NCBI GenBank assembly: GCA_009823395.1 | Contig: CM020509.1 | Span: 9,289,501 to 9,353,500, forward strand | Direction of reading: 5' to 3' | Length of the DNA: 64,000 bases | DNA from: Thamnaconus septentrionalis | Taxonomy: Eukaryota; Chordata; Actinopteri; Tetraodontiformes; Monacanthidae | Shown here: piece after piece, positions 12,938-23,300 of the stretch | Layout: every line of letters begins with the position of its first letter | How positions within the stretch are numbered: position 1 is the stretch's first letter | Translations under genes and position numbers: made by a program | Notes under the pieces: model-generated | Seen by the model: the letters and a program-made list of their open reading frames with translations, nothing else | Database searches by the model: none | What the model was told of the DNA's origin: nothing

Positions 12938-13020
12938 AGTTTGTGACTTCAAACCAAGACATCATTGATTGTCAACACAAAATCAGTTTTTAGCACCAGT
13001 ACAATAAAACTGTACTTTAG

Positions 13021-13044
13021 CTTCTTCTTCTTCTTCTTCTTCTT
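13021..13044. repeat. (TTC)8 microsatellite
   Basis: Eight tandem trinucleotide units (GAA on the minus strand) lie in the possible bcorl1 3' UTR. Confidence 0.9.
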
Positions 13045-14048
13045 GAAATACTGTTTTTTTTAACGGGGAGGGGGTTAAGTGGGAGGAGGGGGAAACAAAA
13101 AAATTCAGAATAAAGGGATAGTAAGTAAATTTTTCAAAATGAAGCACCAACCATACAAAGCATTTTTTCTTTTTTCATATATAAGCTCATCAGAGATACA
13201 CAAGAGGTCAAATATATTAATGACTATTAAATTAAGCACAACAAACAGTGTAAATAAAACACTGCAACACAAAAAAGCACTCTGGGATCTAGAAACACTG
13301 TGTGGCGACAGTCGTGGCTACAGTGGGGGGAGGGCGTCTCCGACTCCTCAGAGACGCTTTGTTTTTTTTTGTTTTTTTTTGTTTTTGTCTCTCTCTCTTT
13401 CTCTCGGAGCATCAGGATCCACAGGATTCTGAGTCACTGTGATGAGGAGTGGAACCCGGGGCGTGGAAAACGCTTCTAATCCATCTAGTTCTGTAAACAA
13501 ACTCTCAATCTGAAGGTCCGCGGAGGCGCGATGCCACGCTGGGACTCGCGCAGGGGGGGAAATAAACAAACATCGTAGGTCCGTCCAGTGATCATCATCT
13601 CTAGTGGATGAGGGGAAAAAGCTAAATACGGAGCTCAGGCGAGTGGGGGAGGATGGTGGTGGTGGGGGTGGGGGACTGAGGTTCTGTTGTCAGTGGATGA
13701 CTATCTTTGAATATTATGTGCCATGATCTTCTCTCCGCAGGTCTCCCAAATGGGCAAAAGGAACCATTCGGAACCAATGTCCTTCCTCGCTTTAAGCCTC
13801 TTAAGCTCAAGAGTCCACCAAGATAAAAAGCCTTGGATTATCTCCCGTTGAAAAATATCACTTTTCCCCCCTCAGGAGCAAACTGGGAGGGAAAAAAAAA
13901 GAAAAAAAGGTCCAAACATAATTCATCTTTTGCCACGATAATACGTTTATATAGCCAAATGTGTTCACCCTGATGGCAAGATATACACATACACTACCAT
14001 GTACAGAAGCAATCCATAAAAAAAGGGAGTTTTGCCCAACAGTTCTGA

Positions 14049-14054
14049 TTTATT
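14049..14054 (-). terminator. bcorl1: Candidate proximal poly(A) signal of bcorl1
   Basis: Minus-strand AATAAA about 250 nt downstream of the bcorl1 stop codon (14302-14304). This is a normal distance for a short 3' UTR. Confidence 0.45.
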
Positions 14055-14301
14055 CAAATATACTTGGAGATAGGAACCTGAAGGCTGCGCTTGGGCACCG
14101 ACCACTCAAGTCTCTGTGATCGTGAAGTCACCTTCTGTCTGAGGTCAAAGGTTATAAGTGGAGTGTCAACTCGTACTGGGGCTCGGGAGTTGAACTCGCA
14201 CCCTGGTCTAACGATGGACGGAGCAGCTCCCTTTGAGCTCTGGCTTGCAGGGGAAGGACCAAAGGAAGAAAAGAAAACTAAAACAGTCAGCGCAGCCAAG
14301 A

Positions 14302-15879
14302 CTACCGGCTGCAGAGCTTCCCTGTGTTGGCCTGAACCTCCTCCTGGTCCTCGTCCTCCTCCAGGATGTGGATGGTGGAGCCCAGAAGTCTCTGCAGCTC
14401 CGGCACGCATCGCACCAGCTCCACTGGTCCCTCCTCCTCCTCCTTCTTCTGCTGCTCTTCCCCTTCCTTCCCCTCCTCCTCTTCCTCCTCCTCATCCTCC
14501 TCTTCCTCCTTGTCTTCGTCCTCCTTGTTCTTGCCTTTGCAAGGCAAAGACAAAGAGGAGCTCACCTGGCTCACCGACACCTGCTTCCTTAGCTCGGAGG
14601 CCAGCAGGCTCACCACCTCCAAGTGTGGGTAGCGAGCGAGGAAGATCCGTCCCGACATCTTGAGGCGCTTCAGGACGTCAGTCAGGAGGAACCAGTTGCA
14701 AAATCTGCAGGGTGGAAACAACATAGGTGTCTAAAGTTTGGAAAAACTAAAATTTCGCAATTTCAAAGTTAGTCAAAGTCCTACAGTTTTCCGTTATTTT
14801 TATTTTCCAAATCAATCTTTTGCAGACTCACCCCTGCGTTACTGACACCTGAACGTGATAACAGGGCAGCAGAGGCTCGGACGAGAACTCGAACAGGAGA
14901 CAGTCTTTGTCCGTGTCGTCCGTCTTGCGCGACGCCACCGCCGCCTCCTGCTCCTCCTCCTCCTCCTGATTCTGGTCGGACAGCAGGAAATCCCAGCACG
15001 GCTCCTGCTCCGTCTCTGCAAACACCAGTCCCACAGGGAGACAACAAGTGAGTGGGGCAAAAAAAAAAAAAAAATTTCCAGCAACGTGCAGGTGTTTGTC
15101 TCCCTCTAGTGGAGAAAACACACGCTGTTTATCACAGATTACTGAAAATCACCTCAAAGGAATTTTAAGTTCATTTTGGGAAGTCTAAGGCAAGACACAT
15201 TGTGAATTTTTAAATGAATGTTAAGAAAAGACAGACATTACTATTGAAACTAAATGGCTAAAATCAATAACAAGGACGTTTAAATACACATAAATGCGTC
15301 TAAATGTAACCTCACTCTGCTACAAAAGTGGAGAATGATTCACACGTTAAATTATTAAACCGTGTTGGCACAGCAGAGATCTGAGCCGACCACTGGAATA
15401 ATGACGTTTTTCTGCTGCAAATCCTTCACTGATATTGAGACATAAAATTTTAATCATTTCTCTGCTGCTGCCGAATCAGACGTGTTAGCGGCAGACAAGT
15501 ATGTGAACAATGCGGACAATGTCTGTCCTTCTCATCGCAGTTAAAACAGAAGTTTGTCATTTGTGAGGGAAGCAGCGGTTCTCCGCTCCTCTTCCACCAC
15601 CTGATCCCACTCTTCCTCCCTGGGATGCGTCTCCCCCCCCGCAGCTGTTTACAGCACCAACGCTGCTCAGCAAGGCAAACATCCCGTGAGCAAGCCCCAC
15701 CCATCCCCACCCACCCCCCCGCTTTTAATCACTTTTTACTACTGTGTTTGCCGACTGAGAGGGAGGGTGCGATCGACGCGGGGGACTGCGGCGCTGCTTA
15801 CCGAACAGCGAGCTGCTGTAGAAGTCCCAGTGCGAGCTGGGATCCTCCTCCTTACGGCCTTCCAGGTCAGTGAAATACT
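14302..15879 (-). other. bcorl1: bcorl1 exons for the PUFD domain, with a Glu-rich insertion
   Basis: Exons 15879-15802, 15015-14832 and 14704-14302 encode the post-ankyrin linker (WDFYSSSLF), an acidic linker, the PUFD start ([20 protein letters not shown]), [14 protein letters not shown] and the C-terminal strand region ending near [23 protein letters not shown] of this family pairs with the RAWUL domain of PCGF1. A run of roughly 35 residues made almost wholly of Glu, Lys, Asp and Gln (plus-strand 14434-14542) interrupts the domain before the final segment. The plus strand there is a CTC/TCC repeat. Confidence 0.85.
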
Positions 15880-17312
15880 CTGTGGGAGAAAGAGCAGGTT
15901 GAGATAAACAGCCACTAAAGCTATACTGACTGTGAGCGTAATGACCAAATCATGATCACAGCCCATCCCGGCCAAACAGTGAAGATAAAACTCATCACTC
16001 ATCAACAGTGAAGACCAAAAGCTAAAGCAGCAGTAAGTCAGGAACATATAAAAAAAACAACCAGATATGAGTATAGGGACCAGAACAACTTTTAAAGCAC
16101 AACTTACAGGCTGGATATTAGACAAACAAACTTGTGAGCACCATGTTTGGAGTTGTATGCCTATGGCTGGTACGTGTGCAATAGTGTAGGCATAGTTAAT
16201 ATGCGTGAATGTTATATTGTTGTATTTTTTTTATGTCAATTGTTCTTTTAATGGTTATTGTTGGGGACTACAGATGAAATTTATCAGCTGAGTGACTACT
16301 CATATACTCAGTGTATATCAATATGCACTGTCCTATCTAAATAACCTTATAAATAATCATAATAACACTGGCTGATTGCAGTCACATGTTCAGCTAACAT
16401 CCAGGGATCATCCCCTGAAATCCTCAAATTGTTTGGGTAAAACCTGATGCACATCACCAGCTACAATGTCACAGTGAAATCATCTGTTTGTGTTAGGTCT
16501 GTTTAAAACAGTACCAAGAGGAAGACAGCGTGTCCTTGATACAGCCCCCTCGCACGTGTGAAACAGTTCCTGTTCCAGTTCCTGTGCGGACTTGCTGGGT
16601 CTTATTGTGGCTACCGCTAGGTTCTCCTAGGACGCCAGACCAGTAATTAATCACTTCTTCAGTGAGTTGGGGAGCAGCACTGCCTCTCGCCAAGTCAGCC
16701 AAGTTTGCAGCCTTCTGAATGGTATAAAATTGAGATGGTCTTTTGTTGTTTGTCTGAACACAGAATGAATGGTTTGGTTTTCTTCAATGACTGCAGGGTG
16801 ACATGGACTGTTCTTCCTGCAAGTGCTGACAAGATCAGAAAAAAGCTCCAAGACTGCACCGCATCAAGGTAGATTTCACCCTTTATTTACTGCGTCAAAT
16901 GCGATTATTATTAATGTGTGTGCTGTGCTTGCAAACACGAGTCTGCATCCTTATTCAAACGGGGGTTGTTGAAGCCTTTTATTCTGAGCTGAGGGAGGAA
17001 CACCTACCTGTGAGGAAGGCCTTCATGCTGGCGCTGTGGGCCAGCTTGACTGGTGTGTGTCCGGAGTAGGTGGCCAGAGTCGGATCTGCGCCGTGGTTCA
17101 GAAGCAGCCAGACGATCGGAAGGTTGTCGCTCGCCACCGCGTCATGAAGAGGCCTGCGGAAAAGGGAAATACCAGACGATTTCAGTAATAACTTCAGCCT
17201 AGAACTGGATGTCTCAAATGTATGAAAGTTTAAAATAAAGACAGAAAAAAAATGATCCACTTATTAGAGGCTATAAATGAAACCGTTAAAGCAGAGTTTA
17301 AAAAGCGGTTTG

Positions 17313-17346
<34 letters not shown>

Positions 17347-20300
17347 CTATTTTTAAGTGAAAAGTCTGCGTTGAGTGGATCAGTCACATTGCAGGTTAAA
17401 TCCACAATGATTGATTTAGACAGATTGATTTGAGATGCTTCAGGTATAAATGTTCCTTTAAAACGTGAAACATTTTAATTTGAAAAGATGTTCTCCTGAA
17501 ATTTACTACACCAAAATCAGTTCATTTCAAAGTTTGACTCTTCTGATGGGTCTAATTCGAGCAAATTTCTCCTGGCTGTTACGTGAATCAAGCCTTCATT
17601 TTAAAATTATCTCATTCATAACCGGCTGCATATGGAGGCTGTCAGGCAATAAAGAGGTGGTGACATAACATAAGGTATTAGGTCATGCTGGCCAATCAGA
17701 AGCCAGAAGAAAATCAGACAGTGGCACATTAGCAGAAAAGGCCAAACAACAACAACAATGCGGTGCAAGAGTCACATGTATAGACGGACAAATTAAGCAG
17801 AGTTGCTGCATATGACCCTGAAATAGGAAGAAATGCAAGGAAATGCTTTCTGATGCCTCTGGTAGATGCACATAGCAAAGTCTCCCAGAAAGGTTACGGT
17901 TGGCACTGTTTTGGTCGTGCCTGCCATTTTATTCACTGCTGCTTAGCAGATAGACAAACATCACACACTCAAAAAAGGTTGCAAACAAAAGCGGAAAGAA
18001 AAGCTTCCCATATAGACGCAAACGTGAAAGAAGAATTTTCAGGGGGAAAAAAACACCCTGAAAGAGTGTTTTTATGAGAGCTCTGGGTTCAGTGGCCTTA
18101 AAATTTGTCAACATGTGAACATAAATGTCACATAAAAAGCCAGGAGTGTATAAAAATACCCATGTACCAAGGCCCTGGACAAATAAGTTGAAAACATAAT
18201 TTTCACTGACGGCCACCGCGGCTTCACAACACCTAGTCAGAGGGCTGCAGTTGGGATTTTAGAGAGAATGTACTGTTAAACTACTACTACTACTACTTGA
18301 CAAAGACTGAAAAGTCATTAAGTGGACCTTTAAGATTAGATTACTTTACTGCGCGTATCATTTTCAAAAGGTCAACAAATAACCTCCACGCTCAAATACT
18401 GCATGCGTTACACCAGTGTTTCAAGTGGGTGGCGCACCCCACAGAGTCACATCTGGGGGGGGCGAAACACCGGGTGGGAGGGAGACGGGGCGCCCGGGGG
18501 AACTAATGTTTTCACGTCGGAACTTTTTCCACGGCGGAACAATTAAAAAAAAGTGTTCAGTAGGTTGTAGCTAAGAAAAACGCTGCTCAGGTGCACAGGA
18601 TGGACAAATATTTGACAGGGACGAAAAGAAGAATTCAGGAGTCCGGCGGTGGCCAGTGTTCTTTGTTGTTGGGCACTTTTGGCTGTAGAATGAGCGAGTA
18701 GCTGCGGAACGATGGTGTCGTTCACGCCAGACTTGAAGCGGGGTGTACCTCCGCGGCCGACTCGCCCCGTGCAGCGATCGTTTCGGCGTCTGGTCTATTT
18801 TCTTTCTAATGCGCGAGCCGCGAGCGAAAAAGCCAGAGGACAATGAACAGTTTTCGAGCGCTGATAGAACGTAATCAATCACCTTTGCATCAGTACGTGA
18901 TCTACGCCACGACTGGTGCGATATTATGACTTAGTGCGCGCAACGCTTAACGTCATCCCGTGTGGCAGGTAGAAAATGTGATGTTGTCGCATGACTGATG
19001 TTGATGTGGTCAATTTCATTAAAACAAGACCCCTGAAAGCTTGGCTATTCTCTGCACTTTGTGCGGAGATGGGAGCACAACATAAAGCTGTGTTGTTTCA
19101 CAGGGAAGCCAGGATGGTGGATGTTACAAAAATCTTCTTCCTCCAAGGTGGGGCATGACAGAGACAGTTTGAGAACCACTGCCCTAATGCCATGCAAGTC
19201 TATGGGGTCAAAAGTCAACTTTGTCCTCGAGACATGGGGCCAACTGCAGGTTCATCGGGATCCCTCAAGACACAGCCACGTCAAATTTGGGGCTTCTAGC
19301 CCATGAGGAACCCTGAAACCCTAACCCTAATTCCAGCAGTAACCCTAACCCTAACCCTAACCCTAATTCCAGCCTTATCGCTAACCCTAATGTCATGCAA
19401 ATCTATGGGGTCAAAAGTCAACTTTGTCCTAGAGACATGGGGCCACTTGCAGGTTCATCGAGATCCCTCAAGACACAGCCACGTCAAATTTGGGGCTTCT
19501 AGCCCATGAGGAACCCCGAAACCCTAACCCTAATTCCAGCCTTATCGCTAACCCTAATGCCATCCATGCAAGTCTATGGGGTCAAAAGCCAACTTTGTCC
19601 TAGAGACATGGGGCCACTTGCAGGTTCCAAGGTGGGGCGTGACAGAGAAAGTTTGAGAACCACTGCGTTACACCAATTACAAGACTCATAGAATAAATGC
19701 AATATTCTTTTTTTTTTCCGGGCAACAAATTTGAACGGGCTGAAGCCGAGGCTGTAAATCAGGGACGGGGGCATAGGGGGTTGTGCCTCACCGCGTTCCG
19801 TCCTGGGCACTGCAGTTGACGTCGGCGCCGTGCTTCAGCAGCATCTGAACAATTTGGGTCCAACCTCGAGAGGACGCCTCGTGGAGGGCCGTGTAACCGG
19901 CATTGTCACGCCGATTAACCTCCCTGATGTCCTTCTCCAGGCAGTACTGAACCACGTCCTGCAGCACAGGGAGGAAAAAAATAAATAAATAAACGTCAAC
20001 GGGGGCGACACGCTCGGGCAGCGTTGGGGGATTTCGTGGCCGCACCTGATAGCCGAGGCGTGCGGCTCGCTGCAGCAGCGTCTCCCCGGCGTTTTTATTA
20101 ACGATGAGCCGGCGGACCTCCGGGGGGACCGGTCTCTTTGGGGGAGACTCCGAGTCGCTGCCTCTCCCCGACGAGCCCCTCTTGCTGGACGGAGATAAGG
20201 CGCCGCTTTTCGGAGGGGGCGGCGGACTTGCCGCTCTTTTGCTCTCGCCGCCGCCTTCGTCATCCAGGGCGACGGAGGCGGCGCGCTTCCCCAAAGAGCC

Positions 20301-23300
20301 GCGCTTCGCCGTCGGCTGGAGAGAAACAAAGTGAATCAGTGAGAGCAGTTTGGAGAACGTCACATTTCCATTCATATAAAAATCTTTTAGGTCATGCAGA
20401 GAGGCTATCGGCTAAGAACTGGGCTGAAAACAGCACATTTAGCCCTCTGTTTACAGCCCCCAGCAAAAACACTGATAAAAATGATGCTTTCCTGGACCTT
20501 TCAAATGACTGGAAGGCGAGAAAAACAAGGCGGCCTTGAGACACTGAGTCATGGATCTTCATCATATCATACAAATCAGTGGTTCTCCACTGGTGCAGTC
20601 TCAGAACCCAGGACCTAATCATGAAGTCGCAACTCAAATTTATTCCACAGCACTCAAATTTATTCCATCAAAATGGAAAAATAGTGCAACAATTCAGAAT
20701 GCCTTCATCCAGTCATAATTATGACGACATACAACATTAAAATTTATATTTTAAAATCCCTAAAAAGGGGAAACTGCCCACGAAGCCGCGACCCGATCAA
20801 AACAGTTGAACCAGTTGAGAAACCCTGATATATACGTAATATCATATATTCTCATATCTTTGCACTGGCGAGGGTATCTGTGCCTTTTGTGACATCACAA
20901 AGGGTTGATTTGAAGCACACACTTTCTAGCAAGCTAGACACTCATGTTACTGTAACCATCAGCAAAGTGGGACCTTTAAGTAACGGCCCTGACCAAGTTA
21001 CTGACCTCTGCTTTATAAAACCTACTGCTATGATTCATGCCACAAAAAAACAGCCTTCATGTAACCACAGGAGGTTCATGAGTTCGTGGTTAGACACCCG
21101 ATTGACCACACGTGAAGAAGAGAGTCTCACCTTCTGGTCATCGCTGTCAGATAAATGCTTGCTTTTGAACTTCCTCTTCCCCGAAGGCTTGTCGTTGCCG
21201 TCCGGAGACGCGTCGTTCTCCGAGTAGCGGGCCGAGCCCGAGCGAGTGCACGCCGTTCTCCGCGGGGGAGGGTCTGGGCTGGAGGCGGTAGGGCTCCCGC
21301 ACCGAGGGGTCCGCGGATCTGCGACCAACAGTTTAAGAGAAGGCGAGTAAATCCACCGACATCAGTCAAATGTGAAGATCATCTGTCTGGGCTGCGCTCA
21401 CAGCAGGGCCAGTTGCTGAAACTTAATAAGTAGCGACAAGTGGCCCGTCACAGGCCGTCCCTGCCAGAGTGCTTTGTTGCTTTTTCTGGAGAGCAGCCAA
21501 AAACGGATTAATGCATAATGCCATTAAAACACAACAATTCAAGCTTGGCTGTTGGCTTTGCTAATACTCTGTGCGGTCCAGAAGTAAAAACGGTGACTAA
21601 TAACCGATGCTAATTGTCAAATAGCATGGATCCAGTCTGACGATTGAAAAAAAAAAGTTTCATCATCTCACCCCCGACACACAGGCACCATGTTCTAAAT
21701 ATAGAATTAGACGATGTAGATTTTAACAGAAACAACTGGTCAGGGATGGAATCATTCACACTGTTCTTATTAGTTTGATGAGTCAATCGGATTGTAATTG
21801 ACTGTCCAAGGTGTCTCTGGGCTGCCATCTACTGGGAGTGGGTGGAAGTAGTCTAACAAATTGCCATCGTCGAGGTAATGAGTTGAAAGTCCCGGCATTC
21901 CTGCTCTCATACAAGCACATTTAATAGGAGAGTGTTAAATGTGGAGAGGCTGTCCCAAAAATCATTTTCACTTTTTTGCAGTTCCATAAGGAAACTGTCC
22001 TTGGAAAAAAATTGGGCAATAAAATATTGACCAAAGCTACTCAGAGCCTCGAGCCCCCGGTGCGCGGCAGGCTGCATATTGCTGTGCTCTACTGTCAGAA
22101 AGACAATTAACGATACTCCAGTGGAGGAAAATTAAATTACTTGGATTTGGTAATTAAAAAAGTACCTTCGACAAGTTTAACAAGGTCACTTTTAAAAGTA
22201 TGTCCTGTTAATTACAACAAAAGCAGGGAGCATCCACCCACACACTGGCATTCCTTCACAGGTGGAGGCTGTTGTATGCTTTTAAATAATCAGTTTATTA
22301 ACCATCCATTAGCAAGACGCATCTTCTGCTTCTAGAATCTGTGTGCATTTCATGGAGCCTCCACCGAACCTGTGTTTTCTAACTAGTCTGTCAGCAAACT
22401 CTCCAGGAATAAGTTCATCATTTACTTCTTTTGCATTCTCCACTTTTTTTTAAAACAAATAGGTCTGGAAGACAGCCCTTTGTGATTTCACAAAGGGGTA
22501 TGATACCTCCCCACATTAATGAGGACAACCCCTCGCTGCCTTTCTTTTTAAAATCACATTTCAAATACGTGCAAGTTCCAACAGAGGTTCAGTTTCAGCT
22601 CGAAGCTACAGCTGCTTTTCAAAGATTGTGAGGCATTCAAAATCGGTTCTGTTTCATATGGAGCAGGTGTTCATAACTGAGAAATTTAAGGATCCTCCGA
22701 AAAGAAATTTCAGTCCAACATATCAGACAGATGGTTGCCGTGCCGACTGGTGAAACACAGCGATGCCGCTCTGGCGTCTCCACGCTGAAGAGACTTCAAA
22801 GGCTCTCACATCGAGCCCACTCTGCTCTAAAGTCTTTCACACGTTCAAACCTTTCCATGTAGCTCTGTGAAAAACACTCCTGTCAATGTATTTTTTAGTT
22901 TTGAGGCAAAAAAAAAAAGTTGAAAAATCGAAAGCGCACAACTGACCCGGTGATGTTTCAGTGTCCGGCCTGACGGAGTCCGACTCCTCGCCGTGCTCGC
23001 CATCCTCCAGTTTGACCCGCTCCGTGATGTAGTCGCCGCTCTGGTACTTTTTGCTGCGACAGCGCTGCCGTTTCTTGCTCGGTGGAGGTGGCGGTGGAGG
23101 CGGAGGCGTCGCCGCCTCGTCCTCGGCCGCCTTGCCCTTGCCCTGGAGCGGGAGCTCTGGCAGGGGGTTGGAGCGAGGCCTCCCTCTGGGGCGGCGGGCC
23201 GGCTGGCCGGGGTCAGGGGCGGCGGGCGGGAGGCTGCGGGTGGAGGGGCGCGGGCGGGGAGGGAAGGCGTGGCAAAGCCCCACAGGTCCAGTCGGGCCTC

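Larger units (their letters stand above)
18414..19665 (+). mobile_element. hAT DNA-transposon relic, 1.25 kb, with 8-bp target duplication
   Basis: The element starts CAGTGTTTCAAG and ends TTTGAGAACCACTG. The ends are imperfect terminal inverted repeats of hAT type. Both sides carry the identical 8-bp duplication CGTTACAC (18406-18413 and 19666-19673), the hAT signature. Inside are two fragments that translate to ZBED5-like hAT transposase and a tandem array with CCCTAA motifs. An internal copy of the right end lies at about 19146-19180, so the array looks like repeated duplication of the 3' end. It sits in a bcorl1 intron. Confidence 0.85.
17008..20315 (-). other. bcorl1: bcorl1 exons for the linker and ankyrin repeats
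   Basis: Exon 20315-20046 ends with a basic Ser/Pro-rich linker and [20 protein letters not shown], the entry helix. Exon 19958-19792 carries the [20 protein letters not shown] and [17 protein letters not shown] repeats. Exon 17153-17008 carries [19 protein letters not shown] and [16 protein letters not shown]. All phases fit. The 2.6-kb intron between the last two exons holds a 30-nt poly(A/T) run and an hAT relic. Confidence 0.9.

Noticed and set aside
14091..14663. Plus-strand open frame opposite the last bcorl1 exon
   Set aside because: Leu/Ser/Pro runs come from the CTC repeat; the minus strand has the homologous protein.
19318..19380. Chromosome fusion point from telomere-like repeats
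   Set aside because: The CCCTAA runs lie wholly within a transposon with target duplication, so transposition explains them.
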